Source of the DNA: JAUZQZ01 sp964492105
GTDB taxonomy: Bacteria > Pseudomonadota > Zetaproteobacteria > Mariprofundales > Mariprofundaceae
Direction of reading: 5' to 3'
Assembly (NCBI GenBank): GCA_964492105.1
Contig: CAZBJB010000017.1
Location: 1-25,351, forward strand
Length of the DNA stretch: 25,351 nt
Positions within the stretch are counted from its first letter, which is position 1, and each line of letters starts with the position of its first letter. Made by a program: the position numbers and the translations under genes. The notes under the pieces are model-generated. The model had not been told where the DNA came from and searched no databases. It saw only the letters and a list, made by a program, of their open reading frames with translations. Positions 1-7,144 of the stretch are shown here, piece after piece.

Positions 1-108
1 TCCGAGCTTGAATTTCGCTCCATGGAACCACCATGCAGCTCATTCAATCCCGAAACTGGTCTCAAAGTGGGATTGCCGCTCATCCACCCGGAGTTTTGCA
101 AGAGGCTC
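1..108 (-). repeat. MITE-like 161-bp repeat, copy A (cut by window edge)
   Basis: Positions 1-108 match the corresponding end of copy B at 20913-21020 almost base for base and end in the same 18-bp terminal repeat, read here as GAGTTTTGCAAGAGGCTC at 91-108. The other terminus and its target duplication lie outside the window. The four bases after the terminus are TAAC, the predicted duplication if the copy is complete. Orientation is the same as copy B and opposite to copies C and D. There is no coding potential. Confidence 0.85.
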
Positions 109-109
109 T

Positions 110-126
110 AACCTGAACTATTTATA
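110..126 (-). repeat. short dispersed repeat, half copy beside MITE copy A
   Basis: The 17 bases at 110-126 match 14506-14522 at 15 positions (AACCTGAACTATTTATA against AGCCTGAACTATTCATA). Read on the minus strand, both resemble the right half of the CATCACGG/ATTCATGAAT repeat family found at 1028, 2124 and 14477. The match is short, so membership is tentative. Confidence 0.4.
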
Positions 127-176
127 AATCCCCACCCAAGCCTGATCCGGCAATAATCCGTGTATCGGGAAACAGC

Positions 177-206
177 TTGTCTCAGGCTCACAGTCTCTTG
201 TATGCT
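177..206 (+). promoter_or_regulatory. possible sigma70 promoter for the M50 protease gene
   Basis: TTGTCT at 177-182 and TATGCT at 201-206 are separated by 18 bp, a plausible -35/-10 pair about 33 bp before the ATG at 239. A second overlapping option, TTGTAT/TATGTT at 198-227, would give an almost leaderless transcript. No strong ribosome binding site is visible. This is pattern matching only. Confidence 0.25.
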
Positions 207-238
207 CAATTCGCTACCTTTTATGTTAAGCTCGCCGC

Positions 239-898
239 ATGAATATGAACTCAATCATTCACGGCATCAGCATCTGGGCGTTGCCCGTCATATTCGCCGT
301 AGTCTTGCACGAAGTGGCGCATGGCTGGGTGGCGGATAAACTGGGTGATAATACGGCCCGCTGGATGGGGCGGTTGACGCTTAATCCGATCAAGCATATC
401 GATCCTGTTGGCACCATCCTGGTTCCCATTCTGCTGCTGATTGTCCACTCGCCATTTCTGTTCGGTTACGCCAAACCGGTGCCGATTGATTTTCGCAAGC
501 TGAACCGGCCAAAGCAGGATATGGTGTGGGTGGCACTGGCGGGGCCTGCAACCAATCTCCTGCTGGCATTGGCCTCGACGATTCTGCTGTATGGCATGGC
601 CAGACTGCCGATGACCATGATCTGGCTGGCCGGCCCCGTAGGGGCAATGTGTCAGGCTTCGATCATCTTCAACCTGGTGTTGTGCATTTTCAATCTGATT
701 CCGTTACCACCACTGGATGGCGGGCGAATGGCCGTGGGTCTGCTACCGGGGCCGGCAGCCTATCGTTTGTCCCGCCTTGAACCCTATGGATTTATTATCA
801 TTGTTGTCCTGCTGCTGAGCGGTGTGTGGCAGAAGGTGATCGGCCCCCCGATTCTGGGTTCCGCCCGGATTCTTATCACCTGGGCCGTGGGTGGCTAG
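239..898 (+). CDS. site-2 protease family (M50) membrane metalloprotease
   Basis: This 219-residue, very hydrophobic protein has several predicted membrane segments. It carries the zinc site HEVAH (His24-Glu25-His28) in its first membrane segment and the second family motif NLIPLPPLDGG with Asp160. That layout is typical of the short, PDZ-less M50 proteases (YwhC/Rip3-like), which cleave substrates within the membrane; the substrate of this subgroup is generally unknown. The ATG at 239 is followed by a second ATG at 245, and neither has a clear Shine-Dalgarno, so the start is uncertain by two codons. The gene stands alone on the plus strand, 310 bp before rpsB, and is not part of the operon that follows. 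It is distinct from rseP, which is longer and has PDZ domains. Confidence 0.88.
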   Translation: MNMNSIIHGISIWALPVIFAVVLHEVAHGWVADKLGDNTARWMGRLTLNPIKHIDPVGTILVPILLLIVHSPFLFGYAKPVPIDFRKLNRPKQDMVWVALAGPATNLLLALASTILLYGMARLPMTMIWLAGPVGAMCQASIIFNLVLCIFNLIPLPPLDGGRMAVGLLPGPAAYRLSRLEPYGFIIIVVLLLSGVWQKVIGPPILGSARILITWAVGG

Positions 899-1085
899 CT
901 CTGCCCCTTACATGCCGCCACGCCCTTACGGGTTCCTTTGCCTGCGACGAATCCCTCGTCGGTAGACCGTATGCACGGCTATGCTCTCTTTCCTCGAAAC
1001 TCGTTGCGAACAAAGGCCCGACTTCATCATCACGGTAATTCATGAATAGTCCGGATCATGAGCCATGGAACGTAGTTTTCACTTG
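899..1085. other. non-coding stretch, possible decayed mobile-element remnant
   Basis: No convincing gene lies between the M50 gene and the rpsB promoter. Three short blocks, CCTCGAA (992-998), AACAAAGG (1009-1016) and CATCACGG plus flank (1028-1055), recur in the same order on the minus strand beyond lpxI (14568-14574, 14548-14555, 14450-14477). The first two blocks are 17 and 19 bp apart in the two places. The second locus has about 59 extra bases before the third block. Shared order suggests a common origin, such as the end of an insertion element, but no transposase is present. Confidence 0.35.
1028..1055 (+). repeat. 28-bp dispersed repeat, copy 1
   Basis: This copy begins CATCACGG, contains the perfect 10-bp palindrome ATTCATGAAT and ends with CCGGA. 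It matches the copy at 2124-2151 at about 23 of 28 positions. It lies in intergenic DNA upstream of the rpsB promoter. Confidence 0.6.
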
Positions 1086-1111
1086 ATTGTCCGTCACGGT
1101 TTGGGTAGAAA
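1083..1111 (+). promoter_or_regulatory. candidate sigma70 promoter of the rpsB operon
   Basis: TTGATT (1083-1088) and TAGAAA (1106-1111) are separated by 17 bp. A start near 1118 would give a leader of about 90 nt that contains the stem-loop at 1127-1180. Position and spacing are good; the -10 matches at four of six bases. No transcript data. Confidence 0.4.
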
Positions 1112-1126
1112 GCGCACCACTTCACA

Positions 1127-1180
1127 CACCGCCTTGTCTGATTGTGCCCGGATGGTTATCCAGCAGGGCTGTGGGCGGTG
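1127..1180 (+). promoter_or_regulatory. structured rpsB leader, candidate S2 autoregulatory hairpin
   Basis: CACCGCC (1127-1133) pairs perfectly with GGCGGTG (1174-1180). Inside, GCCC (1146-1149) pairs with GGGC (1166-1169), and GGAT (1150-1153) pairs with ATCC (1158-1161) across a GGTT loop, leaving an AGCA bulge. The structure ends about 15 nt before the GGAGG site at 1196-1200. In E. coli, ribosomal protein S2 represses rpsB-tsf through a structured rpsB leader. By analogy this hairpin may do the same here. The fold was done by eye and was not compared with the known leader model. Confidence 0.45.
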
Positions 1181-1208
1181 GAGGGTATAACAATCGGAGG
1201 TAGACGAC

Positions 1209-2141
1209 ATGTCTCAATTTTTCATGAAACAACTGCTTGAGTCCGGTGTTCACTTTGGTCATCAGACACGCCGGTGGCATCCAAAAATGGCCCCTTATCT
1301 GTTTGGCCAGAGAAACGGCATCCACATCATTGATTTGCAGAAAACCCTGAAGATGGCCAATGAAGCCTACCAGTTTATGAATGCACTGGCGGTGGCCGGT
1401 GGCAGGGTGCTGTTCGTCGGCACTAAACGTCAGGCGCGTGATGCGATTCGCGAAGAAGCAGGTCGGGCCGGGCAGTTTTATGTCAACCATCGCTGGTTGG
1501 GTGGTGCCTTGACCAATTTTTCCACCGTGCAACAATCCGTGCGAAAAATGAAGGATTTACAACGGCAGCAGGAAGAGGGGGTTTTTGAGCTGTTGACCAA
1601 GAAAGAAGCGTTACAGCTTCAGCGCAAGCTGGAGAAGCTGGAACGTTCCCTGGGTGGTATCAAGGAAATGCTTAGCCTCCCTGACTGTTTGTTTGTCATT
1701 GACATTCGCAAGGAGGCGCTGGCAGTCGCGGAAGCCCGCAAGCTGGGCATTCCTGTTGTTGCAGTCGTGGACTCGAATTGCGATCCGTCGGGAATTGATT
1801 ATGTCATCCCAGGCAATGACGATGCGATTCGTGCCATTCGGTTGTTTTGCAGTAAGATGGCGGATGGATTGATCGAAGGCGCTGAAACATGGCGTCTGGA
1901 AAACGTTGAGCAAGAAAGGGAGGATACCCCCGTTTCCGATCCTGCAGCCGGAGATGCATCCACGGGAAAAATATCCGCCGAGGTAGCTACTCCTGCGCGG
2001 CAGGATCCGGCCATGGAAGTGGGGACAGAAAAGAAAAAAACCAGGCTGGAGCAATCAGAGGCAAAAAACGTGGCACTTTCGATCAGGAAGGTAAAAACGG
2101 GTGGCACACAGGCTCTGCGCAAGCATCACGGCAATTTATGA
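1209..2141 (+). CDS. rpsB: 30S ribosomal protein S2, long C-terminal tail
   Basis: S2 joins the small subunit late and is needed for S1 binding. The N-terminal core is unmistakable: GVHFGHQTRRW near the start, then NRWLGG-like VNHRWLGGALTNF, KKEAL, LGGIKEM, and the PGNDDAIRAI block near residue 205. The alphaproteobacterial-style DSNCDPSGIDY stretch is present. GGAGG at 1196-1200, 8 nt before the ATG, fixes the start. The protein has 310 residues, whereas E. coli S2 has 241. After about residue 228 comes an acidic, Ala/Pro-rich linker and a basic lysine-rich end with no recognised domain. The last codons and stop lie in a dispersed 28-bp repeat (2124-2151). The gene opens the operon, is followed by tsf as in most bacteria, and has a structured leader. 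Confidence 0.97.
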   Translation: MSQFFMKQLLESGVHFGHQTRRWHPKMAPYLFGQRNGIHIIDLQKTLKMANEAYQFMNALAVAGGRVLFVGTKRQARDAIREEAGRAGQFYVNHRWLGGALTNFSTVQQSVRKMKDLQRQQEEGVFELLTKKEALQLQRKLEKLERSLGGIKEMLSLPDCLFVIDIRKEALAVAEARKLGIPVVAVVDSNCDPSGIDYVIPGNDDAIRAIRLFCSKMADGLIEGAETWRLENVEQEREDTPVSDPAAGDASTGKISAEVATPARQDPAMEVGTEKKKTRLEQSEAKNVALSIRKVKTGGTQALRKHHGNL

Positions 2142-2151
2142 ATAATGCGGG
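2124..2151 (+). repeat. 28-bp dispersed repeat, copy 2, spans the rpsB stop codon
   Basis: This copy agrees with the minus-strand copy at 14450-14477 at 25 of 28 positions (CATCACGGC at the start, ATGAATAATGC near the end) and with the copy at 1028-1055 at about 23 of 28. It encodes the last residues of S2 (HHGNL), and its TTATGA supplies the TGA stop. The remaining bases lie in the rpsB-tsf spacer, just before the tsf ribosome binding site. Confidence 0.65.
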
Positions 2152-2170
2152 ATAAAAACGGAGGGAATGA

Positions 2171-3067
2171 ATGACCATGATTACGGCTGCTGATGTCAAA
2201 AAACTACGTGAGATGACGGGCGCGGGCATGATGGATTGTAAAAAGGCATTGTCTGAATCGGATGGCGCTATGGACGGTGCCGTGGATGTGCTGCGTAAAA
2301 AAGGGTTGGCGGCTGCGGCTAACAAAGTGGGGCGCGTGGCTGCTGAAGGGGTTGTTCTGGCAACATCTACCGGACATGCGGGCCTTGTGCTTGAGGTTAA
2401 TTCCGAAACTGATTTTGTTAGCAGGAACGAACGGTTCAGAAAATTTGTTGATAGCCTGGGCCAGCTTGTTCTGGATGAAAACCCGATCGGCATGGATGCG
2501 TTGCATGCACTGAACTTTGATGGGGAATATTCGGTCGAGCAGGCACTTTCCCGTTTGATTTCAACCCTTGGTGAACACATGAATATCCGCCGCTTCGAGC
2601 GTGTGAGGCTGGATCATGGTATTGTTTCTTCCTATGTCCATGGCGCTGGCAAGATCGGCGTACTGGTAGGGATTAAGGGCACCTCGGACTGTGCATTAAA
2701 CGATCTTGCGCGCAACATTGCCATGCATGTAGCAGCAATGGATCCTCAGTATATTCGCCGCGAAGAGGTGCCTTCGGAGATGGTGGTACGTGAACGATCC
2801 GTCTTGTTCGAGCGTGCGGCGGCGTCGGGGAAGCCTAAACACATTCTTGACCGGATCGTGCGTGGTCAGTTGAACAAATTCTACTCCAGGATTTGTTTGA
2901 TGGAACAGAATTTCGTCATGGATACGGATCAAACTGTCGCCAGGGTTTTGGCTGCGGTTCAGTCGGATGCTGAAGTGGTGTTTATGTGCCGTTTCCAGCT
3001 TGGCGAGGGTATCGAAAAAGTAAAAAGCGATTTTGCCGCAGATGTGGTTGCCCAGGTCAATGGCTGA
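2171..3067 (+). CDS. tsf: translation elongation factor EF-Ts
   Basis: EF-Ts is the cytoplasmic nucleotide exchange factor that regenerates EF-Tu-GTP. The N-terminal UBA-like domain (ADVKKLREMTGAGMMDCKKA) and the EF-Tu-contacting ETDFV motif at residues 79-83 are clear, followed by the paired core domains. Length is 298 residues, slightly above the usual 280-290. The segment NKVGRVAAEGVV resembles alphaproteobacterial EF-Ts. GGAGGG at 2160-2165, 5 nt upstream, selects the ATG at 2171 over the ATG at 2177. The spacer to rpsB is 29 nt and the 3' end overlaps pyrH by 8 nt, so the genes are co-transcribed and probably translationally coupled. Confidence 0.97.
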   Translation: MTMITAADVKKLREMTGAGMMDCKKALSESDGAMDGAVDVLRKKGLAAAANKVGRVAAEGVVLATSTGHAGLVLEVNSETDFVSRNERFRKFVDSLGQLVLDENPIGMDALHALNFDGEYSVEQALSRLISTLGEHMNIRRFERVRLDHGIVSSYVHGAGKIGVLVGIKGTSDCALNDLARNIAMHVAAMDPQYIRREEVPSEMVVRERSVLFERAAASGKPKHILDRIVRGQLNKFYSRICLMEQNFVMDTDQTVARVLAAVQSDAEVVFMCRFQLGEGIEKVKSDFAADVVAQVNG

Positions 3068-3827
3068 TTCACCCGAATCCAAAGCATCACATCCGTTTGG
3101 GACAGATCACCTTTACAAGAGGGTATTGCTCAAGCTTTCCGGCGAAGTGTTGATGGGAGAGGCGGGCTATGGCATTGATTCCGAAACCATTGTCCGTCTT
3201 GCATGTGAACTGGTCGATGTCCGAAAATATGGTGTACAACTTGCCGTCGTGATCGGGGGCGGAAATATTTTTCGGGGACTGACGGGTTCAGCAAAGGGTA
3301 TGGATCGGGCCAGCGCCGATTATATGGGGATGATGGCGACAGTGATGAATGCGATCGCCTTGCAGGACGCCATTGAACGGCAGGGTGAGACCGTACGTGT
3401 CGTTTCGGCATTGCACGTGAAGGAAGTAGCCGAGCCCTATATCCGGCGCAGGGCGATCCGGCATCTGGAAAAGAACCGTATTGTAATTTTTGCCGCGGGT
3501 ACCGGTAATCCCTATTTTACGACCGATACCGCAGCCAGTCTGCGAGCAATGGAAATCGGTGCTGATATTGTTCTGAAGGGCACCAGGGTGGATGGTGTTT
3601 ATTCAGCAGATCCCGAGCTGGATCACCATGCGAAACGTTATACGGAACTGTCATTTACGGAGGCCTTGACGAGGAAACTGGGTGTGATGGATGCGACCGC
3701 AATGTCGCTCTGTCGGGACAATGATATGCCGATCATGGTATTTGACGTTAACAAGCCGGGCAACCTGATGAAAGTAGTTCGCGGCGAGGCAGTAGGAACC
3801 GTGGTCAGGGAGAACCGGGATGCTTGA
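3060..3827 (+). CDS. pyrH: UMP kinase
   Basis: PyrH phosphorylates UMP to UDP in pyrimidine nucleotide synthesis and belongs to the amino acid kinase family, unrelated to eukaryotic UMP kinases. Visible motifs are KLSGE at residues 25-29 (phosphate binding), GGGNIFRG at 66-73 and GTGNPYFTTDTAA at 147-159. The chosen ATG overlaps the tsf stop by 8 nt and gives 255 residues; E. coli PyrH has 241. About 20 extra N-terminal residues precede the conserved YKRVLLKLSGE, so a slightly later start is possible, but no other in-frame ATG lies between. The 3' end overlaps frr by 8 nt. Confidence 0.96.
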   Translation: MADSPESKASHPFGTDHLYKRVLLKLSGEVLMGEAGYGIDSETIVRLACELVDVRKYGVQLAVVIGGGNIFRGLTGSAKGMDRASADYMGMMATVMNAIALQDAIERQGETVRVVSALHVKEVAEPYIRRRAIRHLEKNRIVIFAAGTGNPYFTTDTAASLRAMEIGADIVLKGTRVDGVYSADPELDHHAKRYTELSFTEALTRKLGVMDATAMSLCRDNDMPIMVFDVNKPGNLMKVVRGEAVGTVVRENRDA

Positions 3828-4365
3828 AAATGCTGAATTGAGAATGCAAAAATCCATTGCGGTTTTGAAGGATGAATTATCAAGAATTCGAACGGGACGT
3901 GCCAATGCGTCATTGCTCGATCATGTTCGGGTTTCATACTATGGCAGCGAGGTGCCGGTGAATCAGGTCGCGAGTCTTTCCGTGCCCGAACCTCGCATGA
4001 TCGTGATCTCTCCCTGGGAAAAACCTATGCTTCAGGCGATTGAAAAGGCCATTCTTGCCTCTAATCTTGGAATAACACCCAATAGCGATGGAGAAGTCAT
4101 CCGTATCACATTACCGGAATTGACAGAGGACAGGAGAAAAGAATTTGTGCGGCAGGTCAAACAACTGGGTGAAAAAACAAGGGTAGCAGTGCGCAATGTG
4201 CGCCGTGATGCCAATGAAGATGTAAAAAAACGGATGAAGGATGAAGGCATGTCTGAAGATGAGGGTAAGCGCATGCAGGAGAAGATTCAGACGCTGACCG
4301 ATCTCGCCATTGCTGAAACAGATCAGGTGCTGGACCGTAAAGAGCAAGATATCCTGACGGTTTAA
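3820..4365 (+). CDS. frr: ribosome recycling factor
   Basis: RRF works with EF-G to split post-termination ribosomes. The 181-residue product fits the family length of about 185. It shows the domain I helix with LSRIRTGRANASLLD (the arginine-rich GRA segment), the domain II beta part with VSVPEPRMIVI-like sequence, and the long charged C-terminal helices. AGGGAG at 3806-3811, 8 nt before the ATG, is a good binding site lying inside pyrH. The stop TAA shares its last base with the uppS ATG. No anomalies. Confidence 0.97.
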   Translation: MLENAELRMQKSIAVLKDELSRIRTGRANASLLDHVRVSYYGSEVPVNQVASLSVPEPRMIVISPWEKPMLQAIEKAILASNLGITPNSDGEVIRITLPELTEDRRKEFVRQVKQLGEKTRVAVRNVRRDANEDVKKRMKDEGMSEDEGKRMQEKIQTLTDLAIAETDQVLDRKEQDILTV

Positions 4366-5150
4366 TGCCTTCAAAACACTCAATTCCTTGCCATGTCGCT
4401 ATCATCATGGATGGTAACGGACGCTGGGCCATGCAGCGGGGATTGCCACGCCTGGAAGGGCACAGACAAGGTGCGCTCAGGGTGCGGCAGGTGGTGGAAT
4501 GGGCGGCGGAGGCGGGTGTGCGGCAGCTTTCACTGTTTGCTTTCTCGACGGAAAACTGGTCCAGACCGACAATGGAGGTGCGTGGGCTGATGTCCATACT
4601 GGCATCCCTGCTTCCACGCGAGATTCCGGCCATGCATGCAAAGGGTGTGCGAGTGCGCACACTGGGGGATACCCATGCCTTACCGAAAAAGGCACAACGG
4701 GCGGTTGAAAAAGTATGCCGGGACACCAGGGCGAACGATCGGATTGATCTGGTACTTTGCCTGAACTATGGGGGCTGGCAGGAAATACTCGCAGGTGTGC
4801 ATGCGGCGTGTCACTGGGCGCTGGCACAGCCGGATACGGACAAGGCGCTGGTGGCGCTGGATGCCGAAGGGTTCAGAAAATTTCTGTGGTGCGGGAACCT
4901 GTTGCCTGTTGATCTGTTAATTCGTACCGGCGATGAACATCGAATTTCCAATTTTTTCCTGTGGGATGCCGCTTATTCCGAACTTTATTTCTCTAAACAA
5001 TACTGGCCCGCATTCACACACGAGGAATTTAAAGCTGCCCTGGATGATTATGCGTGCCGTGAACGGAGATTTGGCAAAACCAGTGAACAGATTGACGGCA
5101 ATGCATCGAATGCTGATCAGTCTGACGTGAGCTGTGGGTGCGTTACATGA
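4365..5150 (+). CDS. uppS: undecaprenyl diphosphate synthase (cis-prenyltransferase)
   Basis: The enzyme adds isopentenyl units to farnesyl diphosphate to make the C55 carrier for peptidoglycan and O-antigen. Landmarks are the catalytic MDGNGRWA with Asp16, FSTENW at residues 60-65, and the isopentenyl-diphosphate site RTGDEHRIS with Arg187, Arg193 and Ser195. Spacing between these sites is close to that of the E. coli enzyme. Length is 261 residues, with a short non-conserved C-terminal tail. The ATG overlaps the frr stop by one base (TAATG) and the stop overlaps the cdsA ATG by four (ATGA), so translation is coupled on both sides. Confidence 0.96.
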   Translation: MPSKHSIPCHVAIIMDGNGRWAMQRGLPRLEGHRQGALRVRQVVEWAAEAGVRQLSLFAFSTENWSRPTMEVRGLMSILASLLPREIPAMHAKGVRVRTLGDTHALPKKAQRAVEKVCRDTRANDRIDLVLCLNYGGWQEILAGVHAACHWALAQPDTDKALVALDAEGFRKFLWCGNLLPVDLLIRTGDEHRISNFFLWDAAYSELYFSKQYWPAFTHEEFKAALDDYACRERRFGKTSEQIDGNASNADQSDVSCGCVT

Positions 5151-5944
5151 GGCCCGAGCTGGTGAAACGTATTCTAACCGCATTGATTCTCGCTCCCCTG
5201 GCGGCTGGGTGGATATTGCTTACGCCATCCCCATGGTTTGGCTGGCTTTTAGGCATCCTGGCCATTACTGCACTGTTTGAGCTTATCCACATGCTTTGTT
5301 TGCCCCTGCGCTTCTGGTTCGCATTATCCGCCAGTGCTGCGGTTGCCATGATACTGGCGGGCCAGCATTCCGTTGTAGCTGTTCTTTTACTGGGTGTGAT
5401 ATGGACAGCCCTACTGATGATTGCAGGCAGAACATCCACGGGTGAGGCGCTACCCGATCTCATTCATCGTCTGGCCATGGCTTACTGGATAGCTGTCTGG
5501 CTGTTGTTGTTTGTATGGACGCTGTTATTGTTGCATAAGTTACCATTCGGAAACCAATTCATATCGGGTGCTTTCGTGGGTATATGGATATCGGATATTG
5601 CGGCCTATTTCGTCGGAAAGTATTTCGGCAACCACAAACTCTGCCCGGCCATTAGCCCCGGTAAAACGGTGGAAGGCGCATTGGCCGGCATGCTGCTTGG
5701 CGTCTTGGCGGCGGCGGGTATTTGGGTCTTGTTCGCCCGTATTTCCGTATATCTCGCACTCGTACTCGGCGTGGTGTTGGCTTTTACAGGCATCATGGGC
5801 GATCTGGCGGAGTCGGCTGTCAAACGCGCCGCCCATGTGAAAGACAGCGGGAACCTGTTGCCGGGACACGGAGGTCTGCTGGATCGTATTGACGCCCTCG
5901 TGCCGGCTGTTTCAGTGGCGGGTTTACTCTGGATTGGGCTGTGA
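5147..5944 (+). CDS. cdsA: phosphatidate cytidylyltransferase (CDP-diglyceride synthase)
   Basis: CdsA converts phosphatidic acid and CTP to CDP-diacylglycerol, the precursor of all phospholipids, in the inner membrane. The 265-residue protein is a chain of hydrophobic segments and carries the complete family signature at residues 223-249 (S-x-x-KR, then KDSG, then GHGGLLDRID). The ATG at 5147 overlaps the uppS stop as ATGA. A GTG three codons upstream is in frame, but MRPELVKRIL starts like other CdsA proteins. The 3' end overlaps dxr as GTGA. Confidence 0.95.
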   Translation: MRPELVKRILTALILAPLAAGWILLTPSPWFGWLLGILAITALFELIHMLCLPLRFWFALSASAAVAMILAGQHSVVAVLLLGVIWTALLMIAGRTSTGEALPDLIHRLAMAYWIAVWLLLFVWTLLLLHKLPFGNQFISGAFVGIWISDIAAYFVGKYFGNHKLCPAISPGKTVEGALAGMLLGVLAAAGIWVLFARISVYLALVLGVVLAFTGIMGDLAESAVKRAAHVKDSGNLLPGHGGLLDRIDALVPAVSVAGLLWIGL

Positions 5945-7092
5945 AATATCTGACTATTCTGGGGGCGACGGGTTCTATTGGCGGCAGTGCGGCTGATGTT
6001 TTGTTGCGCCATGCGGATGTCTTTTCCGCCTATGCCCTGGTCGGACATCGTAACCATCAGCGTATGCTGGAACTGGCGCATACCCTCCACCCCCGCTGGG
6101 TTGTGATGACGGATCCTGATGCCGCGGGATCACTCAGGGGCCGATTGCCCAAAGGCGTACAGCTTGAGGCAGGCATGGATGCGGCGATTGTCATGGCTAC
6201 GGAGCCTTCGGTGGATATGGTGCTCGCGGCGATGGTGGGCAGCGTTGGTTTGCCCGCCGCGCTGGCTGCCGTCAGGGCGGGGAAGCGGGTTGGTTTGGCG
6301 AACAAGGAGTGTCTGGTTACGGCGGGCCGTATTTTTATGCAAACAGCGCGGACGTGTGGCGCCGAGGTGGTTCCCGTGGATTCGGAGCATGCAGCCGTGC
6401 ATCAATGTCTGGCGGGACATGACCATGCATCGGTTTCGCGTATTATTCTGACGGCTTCCGGCGGCCCGTTTCGCGATCGTGATCCGGCCACCATGCATTC
6501 CATTACGCCTGATGAGGCGGTGGCGCATCCCAACTGGAATATGGGGGCCAAAATCAGCGTGGATTCGGCGACCATGATGAACAAGGCCCTGGAGCTGATT
6601 GAGGCGCGCTGGTTGTTTGACATGCAGCCGGATAAGCTTTCCGCCATCATTCATCCGCAAAGCATTGTACACGGCATGGTGGAATACATGGACGGTTCGG
6701 TTGTGGCGCAACTGGCCGAACCGGACATGCGCGGTCCTGTTGCCTATGCTATGCAGACTTGCCCCCGCTTGTCGTCCGGCATTTCCATGCTGGAACTCGC
6801 GACGTATGGGCGTCTGGATTTTCAGAACGTGGATGAAGCACGTTTTCCGGCCATGCGCCTGGTGAAAGGGGTTCTGGCGGGTCACAACTCGCTGGCAATC
6901 GTATTGAATGCCGCCAACGAAATCGCCAACCAGGCATTCCGGGAAAGGCGTATTGCTTTTACGGACATCGTACGCGTGGTTGAGCAGGCTCTGGAAGCCA
7001 GTGAAGATATTTCCGTTGATGGTCTGGATGATGTATGGTCGCGTGACCACGAAGCTCGGCATTCGGCGGAAATGTTCATAACAAAATTATAG
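5941..7092 (+). CDS. dxr: 1-deoxy-D-xylulose 5-phosphate reductoisomerase
   Basis: Dxr makes 2-C-methyl-D-erythritol 4-phosphate, the committed step of the MEP isoprenoid pathway, with NADPH and a divalent metal. The nucleotide-binding loop GATGSIG is at residues 8-14. Metal ligands are Asp147 and Glu149 in VDSEH and Glu218 in MNKALE. SGGPFRD and PNWNMGAKISVDSATMMNKALE are intact. Length is 383 residues, slightly short of E. coli (398). It begins with GTG, overlapping the cdsA TGA (GTGA), an unusual but well-supported start because no ATG lies nearby before GATGSIG. It feeds the isoprenoid supply used by UppS, encoded two genes upstream. Confidence 0.97.
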   Translation: MKYLTILGATGSIGGSAADVLLRHADVFSAYALVGHRNHQRMLELAHTLHPRWVVMTDPDAAGSLRGRLPKGVQLEAGMDAAIVMATEPSVDMVLAAMVGSVGLPAALAAVRAGKRVGLANKECLVTAGRIFMQTARTCGAEVVPVDSEHAAVHQCLAGHDHASVSRIILTASGGPFRDRDPATMHSITPDEAVAHPNWNMGAKISVDSATMMNKALELIEARWLFDMQPDKLSAIIHPQSIVHGMVEYMDGSVVAQLAEPDMRGPVAYAMQTCPRLSSGISMLELATYGRLDFQNVDEARFPAMRLVKGVLAGHNSLAIVLNAANEIANQAFRERRIAFTDIVRVVEQALEASEDISVDGLDDVWSRDHEARHSAEMFITKL

Positions 7093-7144
7093 AGACAATC
7101 ATGTTTATCAGCATTGTGTTGCGCATCAACATATGGAGGATGCT

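Noticed and set aside
826..1038. A 70-codon frame overlapping the M50 gene end
   Set aside because: It starts inside the M50 gene, has no binding site and runs through repeat-like DNA.
2171..2185. The tsf start ATGACCATGATTACG is identical to the E. coli lacZ start (MTMIT), as in cloning vectors
   Set aside because: The sequence continues directly into normal EF-Ts with its own binding site, so this is coincidence, not vector contamination.
6130..7062. A 310-codon open frame antisense to dxr
   Set aside because: Dxr on the plus strand is complete with all catalytic residues; the antisense frame has no recognisable motif.
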